48,070 bases of DNA from Clostridiaceae bacterium (GTDB lineage: Bacteria; Bacillota; Clostridia; Clostridiales; Clostridiaceae), in the NCBI GenBank assembly GCA_014380625.1, contig JACMJL010000250.1, forward strand, positions 1 through 48,070. Reading direction: 5' to 3'. The notes under the pieces were generated by a model that saw only the letters and a program-made list of their open reading frames with translations, did not search any database and had not been told where the DNA came from. The position numbers were made by a program, and so were the translations under genes. Positions 1-8,835 of the stretch are shown piece after piece; the stretch's first letter is position 1; each line of letters opens with the position of its first letter.

Positions 1-157
1 ATAAATTCTAAAATTCATTGTCTCTTAAAATTAATATGACTCAAAGAACAGCTTTCATCAATTTCACCAAGAAGTTTACACCCGCCACTTCCTCTCTGAA
101 TGATTCAATTTGATTACTAATTCTTATCATTGTCTTTTCATATTCATATTCTTATAT
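1..157 (-). promoter_or_regulatory. T-box riboswitch leader, Stem I only, alanine specifier (probable alaS leader), cut by window edge
   Basis: Read on the minus strand, this has the order of T-box Stem I: a base stem AATATGA/TCATATT (138-144 or 144-150 with 33-39), a stem AAGAA/TTCTT (121-125 with 44-48), an AGTA box (115-118), an AGAGAG stretch (92-97), a distal stem GAAGT/ACTTC (87-91 with 71-75) and a terminal loop with GGGTGTAAA (around 76-83). The 3' strand of the specifier loop reads GAAAGCTG (49-56), so the codon placed like the specifier is GCT (50-52), alanine, followed by a purine. T-boxes sense uncharged tRNA. The regulated gene, antiterminator and terminator lie beyond the left edge. 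In clostridia alaS commonly sits next to the AI-2E permease gene, which agrees with alanine. The T-box call is firm; the amino acid is an inference. Confidence 0.82.
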
Positions 158-163
158 GATGAA

Positions 164-192
164 ATTATAATTAAATTTTCATATATTGTCAA
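164..192 (-). promoter_or_regulatory. SigA-type promoter of the T-box leader
   Basis: On the minus strand TTGACA (187-192) and TATAAT (164-169) are separated by exactly 17 bases, both consensus. Transcription would start near 157, a few bases before the Stem I base stem. Confidence 0.85.
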
Positions 193-199
193 TATTTAA

Positions 200-1213
200 T
201 TAAAATAAATAGTAATTTAAGTCTTCATACACTACTTTAATTATTACACCTAAAGGAACTGCCAAAACCATGCCCCAAAACCCTGCCACCTTTCCTCCTA
301 CTATCAATAATATTATTACAATTAGGGGATGCATATTAACGCTATCTCCTGTGAATTTAGGAGATATTATATTCCCTTCTATTTGCTGAAGTACCCATAA
401 CCAAACTCCAACCCAAACACCATCCATAGGGGATTTCAACACAGCTATAAATACTGCAGGCAAAGCGCCAAAGATAGGTCCAAAATATGGTATGACATTA
501 AATGCAGCATTTAATATGGATAAGATTACCGGAAATTCAACCCCATAGAAAAAGAGTATAACAAAGGTCATTATTCCAACTAAAATACATAATAAAAATT
601 GACTTACAACGTATCTACTTAATACTTTATCTATATCCTTCAATATCTTCCTAACAATATTTCTGATTCCTATTGGCAAAAACACTAGTATTGCATTTGT
701 TATCGTTTCACTGTCTGATAAAAAATAGTATATTATTATTGGCATTACTAGTATGGATATAATATCATCTCCAATACCCATAATTACATCAAGTAACCTA
801 CCAGTTAGCCCCATAAGTATTCCATTTATTCTCACAGTAAATTCATTTATCATTTTATGTAGAATTTCATTACTATTTATTTCTTTATATCTATCTTCAA
901 TGTTAATTATTAATTTTTTAATTTCGGTTGCTACAGCAGTTATACTATTACTTTCATTAAAGATAGATGGAATTATTATAGCAAGAAGTGAGATACATAC
1001 CAAACCAAATCCAATTATCAAAAGAATTGCTGAAGCTTTTTTATTTAATCCTTTCTCCATTAGTTTTTTTTGTATAGGTTTAATAGCGTAAGCTACTGTA
1101 AAAGAAAGTAGAATAGTATACAAAACATCTCTCACTACTTTCATTGATATAAATATATAAAGAACTATTAAAATACTAATAAAACTTAATAGAAATTTAT
1201 AGTATTTCTTCAT
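200..1213 (-). CDS. AI-2E family transporter (UPF0118, YtvI-like permease)
   Basis: A hydrophobic protein of about 337 residues with several membrane segments: one pair near the N-terminus, one near residues 60-85, and a C-terminal block of four or five. The PYFGPIFG motif in the C-terminal half is typical of the AI-2E/UPF0118 family. Members include the E. coli TqsA exporter and sodium/proton antiporters, so the substrate cannot be read from sequence. The frame is open from a TTG at 1228, but ATG codons at 1222 and 1213 are better starts; I chose 1213. Any of these starts overlaps the end of the upstream PRC-barrel gene by 17-32 bases, implying translational coupling. It lies just upstream of the T-box leader. 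Confidence 0.85.
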   Translation of the reverse strand: MKKYYKFLLSFISILIVLYIFISMKVVRDVLYTILLSFTVAYAIKPIQKKLMEKGLNKKASAILLIIGFGLVCISLLAIIIPSIFNESNSITAVATEIKKLIINIEDRYKEINSNEILHKMINEFTVRINGILMGLTGRLLDVIMGIGDDIISILVMPIIIYYFLSDSETITNAILVFLPIGIRNIVRKILKDIDKVLSRYVVSQFLLCILVGIMTFVILFFYGVEFPVILSILNAAFNVIPYFGPIFGALPAVFIAVLKSPMDGVWVGVWLWVLQQIEGNIISPKFTGDSVNMHPLIVIILLIVGGKVAGFWGMVLAVPLGVIIKVVYEDLNYYLF

Positions 1214-1715
1214 GTTTATCATCTTCAACTATAATTTTATGAGGTCTACTAAAAAATTCAATTTTTTTATCTTCATAAACACATAGAATACTCTTTTCTC
1301 CAAGTATAAGGTTCTTTGGCAATAAAATTCTTTTTCCTGAAATAAAATCCTTAACAATTCCAGAAGAAATAATAAAGCCTTGAATTTTAAAATCTATAGC
1401 CTCAAAAACTATTTCTTCTACCATACCTAAAATATTATTATTTTTATCAATTACGTCCATTCCTTTTATGGAGTTTAATTCTAAACTCTTTTTATGAGAG
1501 ATTTTTTTAACTACCATAATATCATTAAATATAATAATATCCTCTATCAACACCTTCACTTCCTTTTGAAAAATATTATAAGAAGATATAATAAATCCAA
1601 CAATACATTCTTCATGAAAGTTAATATCAATATCCTTAATAAATCCCAACCTTTTACCCTTTACATCTTTGACCTCCATCATATAGAAATCCTTAGCCCT
1701 ATACATTATGTTCAT
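1197..1715 (-). CDS. PRC-barrel domain protein
   Basis: A soluble protein of about 172 residues with two tandem PRC-barrel-like halves. The first starts near MYRAKDF and VKGKRLGF, the second around GMDVIDKNNNILG. PRC-barrel proteins include the RimM C-terminal domain and YlmC/YmxH sporulation proteins; the molecular role of this clostridial type is unknown. The open frame extends to a TTG at 1736. The ATG at 1715 is preferred because an AAAGG lies upstream, though at long spacing; an ATG at 1706 is also possible. It is coupled to the AI-2E permease by overlapping reading frames, and this PRC-permease pair next to mnmA is familiar in clostridia. Confidence 0.75.
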   Translation of the reverse strand: MNIMYRAKDFYMMEVKDVKGKRLGFIKDIDINFHEECIVGFIISSYNIFQKEVKVLIEDIIIFNDIMVVKKISHKKSLELNSIKGMDVIDKNNNILGMVEEIVFEAIDFKIQGFIISSGIVKDFISGKRILLPKNLILGEKSILCVYEDKKIEFFSRPHKIIVEDDKHEEIL

Positions 1716-1775
1716 ATTATCTATCAAACCTTTCAATAATTCTTACATCCTGGTAATAGTTTCTGCAAAAACAAA

Positions 1776-1806
1776 AAAAATATAACTCGAATCGAGTTAT
1801 ATTTTT
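1776..1806 (-). terminator. Intrinsic terminator of the isc-mnmA operon
   Basis: A perfect 15-bp inverted repeat (1776-1790 and 1792-1806) has its centre at TCGAATCGA. On the minus strand the 3' arm runs into eight T residues. The mnmA stop codon lies inside the repeat. Confidence 0.8.
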
Positions 1807-2890
1807 ACAATATTTCTTCTATTATTCCTCCGCCAATAACAATGTCTCCATTGTAAAATACCACGGATTGGCCTTTAGTTATTGCTCTGACTTTGTCATA
1901 GAATATAACCTTCACCTTACCCTCTTCCATTGGTATAATTTTTGCTTTAGCAGGAATACCTGAATATCTAATTTTTGCTTCAATTTCCATTTCACCAGCT
2001 AGCTTATCAAAGGGGATAAAATTAATATCCTTAGCTAGTAGTTCTGTTTTAAAGATATCCTCTTCGCTTCCAAGAACAACTTGATTACTATGAGGCACTA
2101 TATCTATAACATACATAGGAACGCCTAGAGCAATGCCTAGACCCTTTCTCTGACCAATAGTATAGTATACAATTCCCTTATGAGTTCCTAAAACATTGCC
2201 CTTTTTATCAACAAAATTGCCTTCCCTAACCTTATTAGGTAAAGCTTTTTTAATATATGCTCCATGATCGTCATCGGGAATAAAGCAAATTTCTTCACTA
2301 TCTTTTTTATTAAAAACTTCAAGCCCAATCTTCTCAGCAATTTCTCTGATCTGGGTTTTGGTATATCCTGCACAAGGCATTAAAGTATGTTCTAATTGAA
2401 ATTGAGTAAGATTATATAGTGCATAAGTTTGATCCTTTTTAGTATCTGTTGCAGTCTTTAGTAGAAACCGATTGCCACCTTCAGTCTTATCAATTCTGGC
2501 ATAATGTCCAGTGGCAACATAATCGGCTCCAAGGGCCATAGCTCTTTGAAGTAGCTCATCAAATTTGATATATTTATTACATGCAACACAAGGATTAGGA
2601 GTTCTTCCCTCCATGTATTCCTCAACAAAATTATCAATAACCTTAGCTTTAAATAAATCCTTAAAATTTAAAACATAATAAGGTATATTTAAATTAAAAG
2701 CTACCCTTCTAGCATCATCTACAGAAGAAATGGAGCAACATCCGCCCTCTTTTTCAACATATTCCGGGTCATCTGAATCCCAAACCTTAAGAGTAATACC
2801 AATTACTTCATAACCCTGTTCCTGTAGCAGATATGCTGCTACGGAGCTGTCAACTCCCCCACTCATTCCAATAACTACTTTTTTATTCAT
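1805..2890 (-). CDS. mnmA: tRNA-specific 2-thiouridylase MnmA
   Basis: A full-length enzyme (361 residues) that thiolates U34 of tRNA-Lys, -Glu and -Gln at the wobble position. The PP-loop GMSGGVDSS (residues 8-16) binds ATP. The two catalytic cysteines are visible as C101 in NPCVACN and C202 in [10 protein letters not shown]. The central and C-terminal beta-barrel parts are intact. It starts 8 bases after iscU, and is the last gene of iscR-iscS-iscU-mnmA, ending in a terminator. IscS supplies the persulfide sulfur, so operon placement fits the pathway. Confidence 0.97.
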   Translation of the reverse strand: MNKKVVIGMSGGVDSSVAAYLLQEQGYEVIGITLKVWDSDDPEYVEKEGGCCSISSVDDARRVAFNLNIPYYVLNFKDLFKAKVIDNFVEEYMEGRTPNPCVACNKYIKFDELLQRAMALGADYVATGHYARIDKTEGGNRFLLKTATDTKKDQTYALYNLTQFQLEHTLMPCAGYTKTQIREIAEKIGLEVFNKKDSEEICFIPDDDHGAYIKKALPNKVREGNFVDKKGNVLGTHKGIVYYTIGQRKGLGIALGVPMYVIDIVPHSNQVVLGSEEDIFKTELLAKDINFIPFDKLAGEMEIEAKIRYSGIPAKAKIIPMEEGKVKVIFYDKVRAITKGQSVVFYNGDIVIGGGIIEEIL

Positions 2891-2898
2891 AAAACTAC

Positions 2899-3327
2899 CT
2901 ATTCTCCATGAACCTGAGCATGTATATCCTCATGTTCTTCATAATCCCAAACTTTTAACCCTACTGATTCTCTATAGTTATTTATTGCTTTATGAATAGC
3001 CTCTTCCGCTAAAACTGAGCAATGCATTTTAATAGGTGGTAACCCGTCTAAAGCTTCTGCTACAGCTTTATTAGTTAATTCCCAGGCATCATCTATGGAT
3101 TTTCCCATTATTAATTCTGTAGCCATTGATGAAGAAGCTATAGCTGAACCACATCCAAAAGTTTTAAACTTTACATCTTTAATTATATTATCTTCAACCT
3201 TAAGATATATTTTCATTATATCTCCACATTGTGCATTTCCAACCTCACCTACACCATTTGCATCAAGGATTTCTCCAACATTTCTAGGATTTCTAAAGTG
3301 ATCCATTACCTTTTCACTGTATTCCAT
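2899..3327 (-). CDS. iscU: Fe-S cluster assembly scaffold IscU (NifU N-terminal type)
   Basis: The 142-residue scaffold on which Fe-S clusters are built from IscS-derived sulfur. The ligands are seen at C34 and D36 (GNAQCGD), C59 (FGCGSA) and C103 (MHCSV), matching IscU spacing. The C-terminal tail after about residue 128 is rich in Glu and His ([13 protein letters not shown]), an extension seen in clostridial members. The ATG at 3327 directly abuts the iscS stop codon, so translation is coupled. Confidence 0.95.
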   Translation of the reverse strand: MEYSEKVMDHFRNPRNVGEILDANGVGEVGNAQCGDIMKIYLKVEDNIIKDVKFKTFGCGSAIASSSMATELIMGKSIDDAWELTNKAVAEALDGLPPIKMHCSVLAEEAIHKAINNYRESVGLKVWDYEEHEDIHAQVHGE

Positions 3328-4512
3328 TTAATTTTCCTCCTTTTTAATAAAGTCATCCCAAAGTGGTGACATATTTCTTAGTCGTTCTATTATTGAGGGA
3401 ACAACCGCAATTACATAATCTACTTCTTCCTCTGTAGTTCCATCACCAATTGTTAATCTTAGTGAACCATGAGCAATTTCATGAATTAAACCAATTGCTA
3501 ATAAAACATGTGATGGGTCTAAGGAACCAGATGTACATGCACTACCAGAAGAAGCACATATACCTTCAAAATCAAGAGAGAGGAGTATTCCTTCACCCTC
3601 AATAAATCTAAAGCAGACATTTGCATTACCTGGTAGCCTTTTATCTCCAACAGGTCCATTCAACCTTGTATGTGGAACAGTTAATAATCCCTTAATTAAC
3701 TTATCTCTTAAATAAGTCAGCTTACGAGTATTTTCTTCTAAATTTGAAACCGCAAGTTCTAAAGCCTTACCTAAACCAACAATCCCAGGAATATTTTCAG
3801 TACCAGCTCTTCTTGATCTTTCTTGTCCTCCACCATGTACTAAATTTTCAATTCTTATTCCTTTTCTTATATATAATGCACCTACACCCTTAGGTCCATA
3901 AAATTTATGACCAGCTAAAGAAAGTAGGTCAATATTCATGTCTACAACATCAACAGCTATATGGCCAACAGCCTGAACTGCATCTGTATGAAATAAAATT
4001 TTTCTTTCTCTGCAAATTTTTCCAATTGACTTAATATCCTGTAAAGTTCCGATTTCATTATTAGCATACATTATAGAAACTAAAATAGTTTTGTCTGTAA
4101 TTGCATTTTTCAAATCTTCTAAGCTTATAAAGCCAAATTCATCAACTGGTAAGTAAGTTATATCAAACCCTTGCTTTTTTAAAGCCTCACAGGTATGTAA
4201 TACTGCATGATGTTCTATTGCTGAAGTTATTATGTGGTTACCTTTATTTTTATTAGCATTAGCAATTCCCTTTATAGCCCAGTTATCAGACTCAGAACCC
4301 CCACCAGTGAAAAATATTTCTTCCCTTGAAGCATTTATAGCCTTAGCTACTCTTTCTCTTGCTTTATCAACAGCTTTTTTTGTATCCCTTGCTATAGAGT
4401 ATATTGAAGATGGATTTCCGTAAAACTGTGTAAAGTAAGGAAGCATTTCCTCTAAAACCTCAGGTTTAGTATAGGTGGTGGCAGCATAATCCATATAGAT
4501 AGACTTATTCAT
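3328..4512 (-). CDS. iscS: Cysteine desulfurase IscS (NifS family)
   Basis: A PLP enzyme of 394 residues that converts cysteine to alanine and carries a persulfide for IscU and MnmA. The PLP lysine is K203 in LAGHKFYGPKG. The catalytic cysteine is C326 in SSGSACTSG, on the long mobile loop typical of group I desulfurases. It begins one base after iscR, tightly packed in the isc operon. Length and motifs are complete. Confidence 0.96.
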   Translation of the reverse strand: MNKSIYMDYAATTYTKPEVLEEMLPYFTQFYGNPSSIYSIARDTKKAVDKARERVAKAINASREEIFFTGGGSESDNWAIKGIANANKNKGNHIITSAIEHHAVLHTCEALKKQGFDITYLPVDEFGFISLEDLKNAITDKTILVSIMYANNEIGTLQDIKSIGKICRERKILFHTDAVQAVGHIAVDVVDMNIDLLSLAGHKFYGPKGVGALYIRKGIRIENLVHGGGQERSRRAGTENIPGIVGLGKALELAVSNLEENTRKLTYLRDKLIKGLLTVPHTRLNGPVGDKRLPGNANVCFRFIEGEGILLSLDFEGICASSGSACTSGSLDPSHVLLAIGLIHEIAHGSLRLTIGDGTTEEEVDYVIAVVPSIIERLRNMSPLWDDFIKKEEN

Positions 4513-4513
4513 T

Positions 4514-4954
4514 TCACTTCACTCCTTTTGAGACTTCTTTATTCATGCTTTTATAGTCACCCACAATATCCTTTAGAGATGTGGATTTTGTAACATCATC
4601 AATACTATTTTTAATCTTAGCCCATAGTAATCTGGTTGCACAGCAATCAGCATTCCCACAGATTACATCTTCATCTAAACATTCCGATACCTCAATGGGT
4701 CCTTCAAGTACTTCTATTATATCGAAAACAGATATTTCTTCTGGAGCTCTACTAAGCATATACCCACCTTGAGCTCCTCGAACGCTAGTTATGAGTTTAG
4801 CTTTTCTGAGTGGAGCAAATAGCTGCTCTAGGTAGTATTCTGAGATTTTTTGTCGTAGAGAGATAGTTTTAATAGACACAGGTTGATCGCCATAACGAAT
4901 AGCAAGATCCACCATAGCTTTAACGCCATACCTACCCTTAGTTGATAGCTTCAT
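4514..4954 (-). CDS. iscR: Rrf2-family Fe-S cluster regulator IscR
   Basis: A 146-residue winged-helix regulator. The N-terminus MKLSTKGRYGVKAM is the Rrf2 signature. Three cysteines at about 92, 99 and 104/105 (SECLDEDVICGNADCC) match the 2Fe-2S ligands of E. coli IscR. It is the first gene of the isc operon and probably autoregulates it through the palindrome upstream. The AAGGAG ribosome site (AAGGAGTG on the minus strand) is well placed. Confidence 0.93.
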   Translation of the reverse strand: MKLSTKGRYGVKAMVDLAIRYGDQPVSIKTISLRQKISEYYLEQLFAPLRKAKLITSVRGAQGGYMLSRAPEEISVFDIIEVLEGPIEVSECLDEDVICGNADCCATRLLWAKIKNSIDDVTKSTSLKDIVGDYKSMNKEVSKGVK

Positions 4955-5001
4955 TACACCACTCCTTTCAATGTTGACTAATCCAGTATGAATTCATAAA
5001 T

Positions 5002-5034
5002 ATAATATCAAATCAGAGTATAGTTGTCAACTAT
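5002..5034 (-). promoter_or_regulatory. isc operon promoter with overlapping palindromic operator
   Basis: On the minus strand TTGACA (5025-5030) and TATTAT (5002-5007) are 17 bases apart. A perfect 15-bp palindrome ATAGTTG-A-CAACTAT (5020-5034) covers the -35 box, a place where a bound Rrf2 repressor would block RNA polymerase. That IscR binds there is an inference from position. Confidence 0.75.
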
Positions 5035-5038
5035 CTCT

Positions 5039-6310
5039 TCAACTATTTTCATTATTCTCATCATAATATATTACTTTTTTCATTTCCCTTGGAAGATACT
5101 CTTGTTCTACAAAATGTCCAGGATAATCATGGGGATACTTATAGCCCTGATGGCCTAATTCTTTTGCTCCCTTATAACTGGTATCTCTCAAATGTAGTGG
5201 TACTCGATACTGCTTTTTTCTCGCATCTTCAATTGCCCTATCTACAGCTACAACAACGGAGTTAGATTTAGAAGCCTTTGAGAGATAGATAATAGCCTGT
5301 GCAATGGGTATTCTAGCTTCAGGCATACCAACACATTGTAATGCATTCCATGCGGCATGGGCTATTAGCATTGCATTAGGATCAGCCATACCTATATCCT
5401 CAGAAGCATGAACGATAAGCCTTCTAACTATGAATTTAGGATCTTCTCCACCTACTACCATTCTTCCGAACCAATAAAGTGCAGCATCTGGATCTGAACC
5501 TCTAATACTTTTTATAAAGGCAGAAATAATATCGTAGTGATTATCTCCTGCAGCATCATAATTAATAATTGACTTTTGCATGGACTCCTCGATTGTATTT
5601 TTATCTATTTTTATAATACCATTTTCAGCTCTAGGAGTAGATAGAACTGCAATCTCTAAGGCATTAATAGCACTTCTTCCGTCTCCTCCACACAGTTCTG
5701 CAATATAAGTTAATTCAACCTCACTTATATTTATTTTTAAGTTTCCATAGCCTCTTTCTTTATCAGAAAGTATGTTCTTTAAAAGCATATTAATTGAAAT
5801 TTCATTTAATTGCTGTAGTTCAAATATCTTTGTTCTACTCAAAAGTGCTCCGGATAACTCAAAATAGGGATTTTCCGTAGTTGCCCCTATTAAAGTTATT
5901 GTGCCTTTTTCTATTGCAGAAAGCAGTGCATCTTGTTGAGCTCCCCTCTTTAAAGAATGAACTTCATCAATAAAAAAGACTGTGTTTTTATTATATAATT
6001 TTCTTAATTCCTCTGCCTTTTCAATATATTCCCTAATCTCTTTAACCCCAATGGAAGTTGCATTTAACTTTACAAATTCACGTTTTGTTTCTCGAGACAC
6101 AATTGATGCCAAAGTAGTTTTGCCTACTCCAGGTGGTCCGTAAAGAATTATTGAAGTAAGTTTATCATTTTCAATTAAGCGCCTTAAAAGTTTACCTTTT
6201 CCAATTATATGCTCTTGACCTACGAATTCATTTAAATTCCTAGGTCTCATTCTCTCTGCAAGAGGTTTATTATTTATATTATTGTCCATAGCCATGGTAA
6301 ATAAATCCAT
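5039..6310 (-). CDS. rarA: Replication-associated recombination protein A (MgsA/RarA AAA+ ATPase)
   Basis: A clamp-loader-like AAA+ ATPase (about 423 residues) acting at stalled replication forks. Walker A is GPPGVGKT, Walker B FFIDEVH, with sensor 1 at GATTENP and the C-terminal MgsA tetramerisation region ending KYPHDYPGHFV. The frame opens at a GTG (6322), but the ATG at 6310 with GTGGGTG six bases upstream gives the usual N-terminus MDLFTMA and is preferred. It sits beside iscR in the same direction but has its own unit, since the isc promoter lies between them. Confidence 0.94.
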   Translation of the reverse strand: MDLFTMAMDNNINNKPLAERMRPRNLNEFVGQEHIIGKGKLLRRLIENDKLTSIILYGPPGVGKTTLASIVSRETKREFVKLNATSIGVKEIREYIEKAEELRKLYNKNTVFFIDEVHSLKRGAQQDALLSAIEKGTITLIGATTENPYFELSGALLSRTKIFELQQLNEISINMLLKNILSDKERGYGNLKINISEVELTYIAELCGGDGRSAINALEIAVLSTPRAENGIIKIDKNTIEESMQKSIINYDAAGDNHYDIISAFIKSIRGSDPDAALYWFGRMVVGGEDPKFIVRRLIVHASEDIGMADPNAMLIAHAAWNALQCVGMPEARIPIAQAIIYLSKASKSNSVVVAVDRAIEDARKKQYRVPLHLRDTSYKGAKELGHQGYKYPHDYPGHFVEQEYLPREMKKVIYYDENNENS

Positions 6311-6382
6311 GAAATCACCCACTTTATTTTATATTATTTATTTTAACATATATTGAGATAGTTAATAACTATAAAAGAGCCA

Positions 6383-6412
6383 TCTCAAAATAATAAATCA
6401 TTTTAAGATAAC
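6383..6412 (-). terminator. Weak hairpin, possible terminator of the DUF2752 gene
   Basis: Arms ATCTCAAAAT and ATTTTAAGAT pair over 10 bp with one wobble. The minus-strand downstream sequence has only a short T run (CTCTTTTAT). It lies in the 130-base gap between the DUF2752 gene and rarA. I see no convincing promoter box for rarA in the rest of the gap. Confidence 0.35.
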
Positions 6413-6441
6413 CCTTTAAAAACTAAAATACCTTTTTGTTC

Positions 6442-6888
6442 CTATGGTGCTAACATATTAAATGGATAAGTAGGTATATTCCTTAAAATGCAAAATACAA
6501 TAAAAACTATAGCAATTAACATGCAAAACCTTAAGTTAAACTTAGGCATTGGTAAAAGTTCCTTACCATTTATCCTAATTCCAAAGTTTAAGAGATATAG
6601 ATATAACATAAAGGGCAACAGCATAATGTACAACTGATTAAATCCAAAAGCTTTTAAAAGATTTCCATGTGTTAGATAATAAGTGGCCCGAGTGGATCCA
6701 CAACCTGGACAGTATAACCCTGTATATTCTAAAATTAAACACTTAGGGAAGATACTATTTCCCACAGGATTATGAAGAAACAGGTAACACAACATAATTA
6801 ATGCTATTAAAGGTAAGGATAGAAGCAATATACTTTCTATTTTTCCTTGATAGGTCTCTATTGTATACTTTGAGTTTTTATAAATCAA
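6442..6888 (-). CDS. DUF2752 membrane protein
   Basis: A small integral membrane protein of 148 residues with about three to four hydrophobic segments. It carries the DUF2752 signature CPGCGSTRA followed by a TM helix; the two cysteines could bind a metal or form a disulfide. Function is unknown. No ATG exists near the N-terminus, so the start is probably the TTG at 6888, which lacks a strong ribosome site. The zinc-ribbon/CD225 gene ends only 14 bases upstream, and these two families are often neighbours. Confidence 0.8.
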   Translation of the reverse strand: MIYKNSKYTIETYQGKIESILLLSLPLIALIMLCYLFLHNPVGNSIFPKCLILEYTGLYCPGCGSTRATYYLTHGNLLKAFGFNQLYIMLLPFMLYLYLLNFGIRINGKELLPMPKFNLRFCMLIAIVFIVFCILRNIPTYPFNMLAP

Positions 6889-6902
6889 ATCTTTTTACGT
6901 CT

Positions 6903-7322
6903 TTACAATCTTGTTGGATAATCATAGTTGTTAAAAGCGCCACTAGCAATTATCGCACTAACAATTATTATTGTTAAAATAATAAAACCTAATCCTACCC
7001 AATTTAAAATTACAGCACTCCTTGCATCCCTTTTAGCACCATCAAAATCACCTCTACGTTGTTTTTCCTGGATTTGAGTAGAAAATACTATTGAAATAAT
7101 TCCAAGAACTAAACTAATAGGATTTAAACAACAGCAGGTAAGTGCTCCAAAAATAGTAACTAAAATAGACCATACTAATGGGCTTCTAATTTCTTCTATA
7201 TTATTATTAGTTTGAGGCACCTTTTCGCTAATATTTATAGTTTCTTCTTTTAATTGCTCCCCGCAGGAATTACAATAACTTGCATCCTCTGAATTTTCTT
7301 TACCACATTTGTGACAAAACAT
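6903..7322 (-). CDS. Zinc-ribbon plus CD225/dispanin-like membrane protein
   Basis: A 139-residue protein. The N-terminal zinc ribbon has two CxxC knuckles (CHKCGKEN at residues 3-6 and CNSCGEQ at 17-20). A linker follows, then a CD225 (interferon-induced transmembrane-like) domain: an N-terminal membrane segment WSILVTIFGALTCCCLNP, the cytosolic loop QEKQRRGDFDGAKRDARSA and a second membrane helix. Bacterial CD225 proteins have no settled function. The GGGGGAC ribosome site upstream of the ATG is strong. It forms a probable two-gene unit with the DUF2752 gene. Confidence 0.8.
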   Translation of the reverse strand: MFCHKCGKENSEDASYCNSCGEQLKEETINISEKVPQTNNNIEEIRSPLVWSILVTIFGALTCCCLNPISLVLGIISIVFSTQIQEKQRRGDFDGAKRDARSAVILNWVGLGFIILTIIIVSAIIASGAFNNYDYPTRL

Positions 7323-7414
7323 AATTGTCCCCCTATCTTAATAATAAGTATATATAATAAAACTAATTCTACCATAATAATACTACCGTGACTATATTAT
7401 AATGTTTTTCCATT

Positions 7415-7444
7415 AAAAAAATCCAGCAACACCTTGCTGGATTT
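7415..7444 (-). terminator. Intrinsic terminator of glyA
   Basis: A 10-bp perfect stem AAATCCAGCA/TGCTGGATTT (7419-7428, 7435-7444) with a 6-base loop. On the minus strand it is followed by a run of T. It sits 24 bases past the glyA stop codon. Confidence 0.85.
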
Positions 7445-7467
7445 CTAACATGGATAAACCTATTTGA

Positions 7468-8700
7468 TTAATATAAAGGGTACTTTTTACAAAGTTCTCT
7501 AACTTTACTTTGTGTTTCAGATAAATCTTCTCCTCTATGTTCAATAGTAAAGTTTATTAGCTCTGCAATTTCCTTCATCTCTTCTTCCTTAAATCCTCTT
7601 GTTGTCACTGCCGGTGTACCAATTCTAATACCACTAGTAACAAAGGGACTTAAGGTTTCAAAAGGTATAGTATTTTTATTTACAGTAATACCTACTGAAT
7701 CAAGAACCTTTTCAGCTTCTTTTCCAGTAATATTTTTATTAGTTAAATCTACTAACAATAAATGGTTATCTGTTCCGCCAGAAATCAGTCTAAACCCATA
7801 TTTTGCAAGTTCTTGTCCCAGGACTTTAGCATTTTTCACAACTTGCTCTATATACACTTTATAGTCTTTTCTCAGAGCCTCTCCAAAACACACTGCCTTA
7901 CCTGCAATTACATGCATCAAGGGTCCACCTTGCATTCCAGGAAATATGGTTTTGTCTATTGCCTTTGCATACTCTTCCTTGCAAAGTATAGCTCCTCCTC
8001 TAGGTCCTCTAAGTGTCTTATGGGTTGTAGTTGTAACAAAATCAGCAAAAGGAACAGGTGAAGGGTGTGCGCCTGTAGCTACAAGACCAGCAATATGTGC
8101 CATATCTACCATAAAATAAGCATCTATTTCATCAGCTATCTGCTTTATTTTTTCAAATTCAATAACTCGTGGATATGCACTAGCTCCAGCTACAATCATC
8201 TTAGGCTTATTTTCAACAGCAATCCTTCTTAACTCCTCATAATCGATAACCTCTGTATCTTTATCTACCCCATAGGAAATAAACTTATAAAGCTTTCCAG
8301 AAAAGTTAACTGGGCTTCCGTGAGTTAAATGTCCACCATGACTTAAATCCATTCCAAGTACCATGTCCCCTGGTTCTAAAACTGACATATATACTGCCAT
8401 ATTAGCTTGAGAACCGGAATGTGGTTGAACATTTACATGCTCAGCTCCAAACAATTCCTTTAATCTTGAAATTGCAAGTTCTTCTATTTTATCAACTTCA
8501 TCACATCCACCATAATACCTTTTGTGAGGATAACCTTCCGCATATTTATTTGTTAACGCTGATCCCACAGCTTCCATTACTGCTTTACTTGTGAAATTTT
8601 CGGAGGCAATTAATTCAATATTATGCTCTTGTCTCTCTATTTCTCCATTAATAATTTCAAGAACTTCCTTGTCTTCTTCCCCAATATTCGTAAAATTCAT
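7468..8700 (-). CDS. glyA: Serine hydroxymethyltransferase
   Basis: A PLP enzyme of 410 residues interconverting serine and glycine and charging tetrahydrofolate with a one-carbon unit. The PLP lysine is in [13 protein letters not shown], and the N-terminal folate-site segment IELIASENF is present. It is monocistronic, with its own promoter and terminator. The AGGGGTG ribosome site precedes the ATG. It is transcribed divergently from the ThrE-type exporter of threonine/serine, a sensible metabolic neighbour. Confidence 0.97.
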   Translation of the reverse strand: MNFTNIGEEDKEVLEIINGEIERQEHNIELIASENFTSKAVMEAVGSALTNKYAEGYPHKRYYGGCDEVDKIEELAISRLKELFGAEHVNVQPHSGSQANMAVYMSVLEPGDMVLGMDLSHGGHLTHGSPVNFSGKLYKFISYGVDKDTEVIDYEELRRIAVENKPKMIVAGASAYPRVIEFEKIKQIADEIDAYFMVDMAHIAGLVATGAHPSPVPFADFVTTTTHKTLRGPRGGAILCKEEYAKAIDKTIFPGMQGGPLMHVIAGKAVCFGEALRKDYKVYIEQVVKNAKVLGQELAKYGFRLISGGTDNHLLLVDLTNKNITGKEAEKVLDSVGITVNKNTIPFETLSPFVTSGIRIGTPAVTTRGFKEEEMKEIAELINFTIEHRGEDLSETQSKVRELCKKYPLY

Positions 8701-8735
8701 ATTTACACCCCTTCTACTTATGTTTATTACTTTTT

Positions 8736-8764
8736 ATTATATTAAAATTTTAAGTATTTATCAA
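8736..8764 (-). promoter_or_regulatory. glyA promoter
   Basis: On the minus strand TTGATA (8759-8764) and TATAAT (8736-8741) are 17 bases apart, placed about 36 bases before the glyA start. Confidence 0.75.
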
Positions 8765-8790
8765 ACCAAATTTCTAATATGTTAAGAATA

Positions 8791-8799
8791 TGTTATAAT
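8791..8799 (+). promoter_or_regulatory. Extended -10 promoter of the thrE-type pair
   Basis: TGTTATAAT is an extended -10 box (TGnTATAAT) 37 bases before the start codon at 8836. No good -35 box is seen 17 bases upstream, as is usual for extended -10 promoters. Confidence 0.6.
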
Positions 8800-8835
8800 C
8801 TTCTTAGAATTTTTATTAAGAAAGGGATATTTTTC

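Noticed and set aside
41..56. TTC (Phe) or AGC (Ser) as the T-box specifier
   Set aside because: TTC is taken up in the AAGAA/TTCTT stem, and AGC would be followed by T instead of a purine. GCT fits the loop position and the usual alaS neighbourhood.
1..120. Short minus-strand open frames in the left edge that look partly coding
   Set aside because: They have no ribosome site and stop after about 25-30 codons. The same bases are fully explained by T-box Stem I.
753..1091. Plus-strand open frames opposite the AI-2E permease, glyA, hemZ, relA, tgt and others
   Set aside because: They mirror well-supported genes on the other strand, lack ribosome sites and match no family I recognise.
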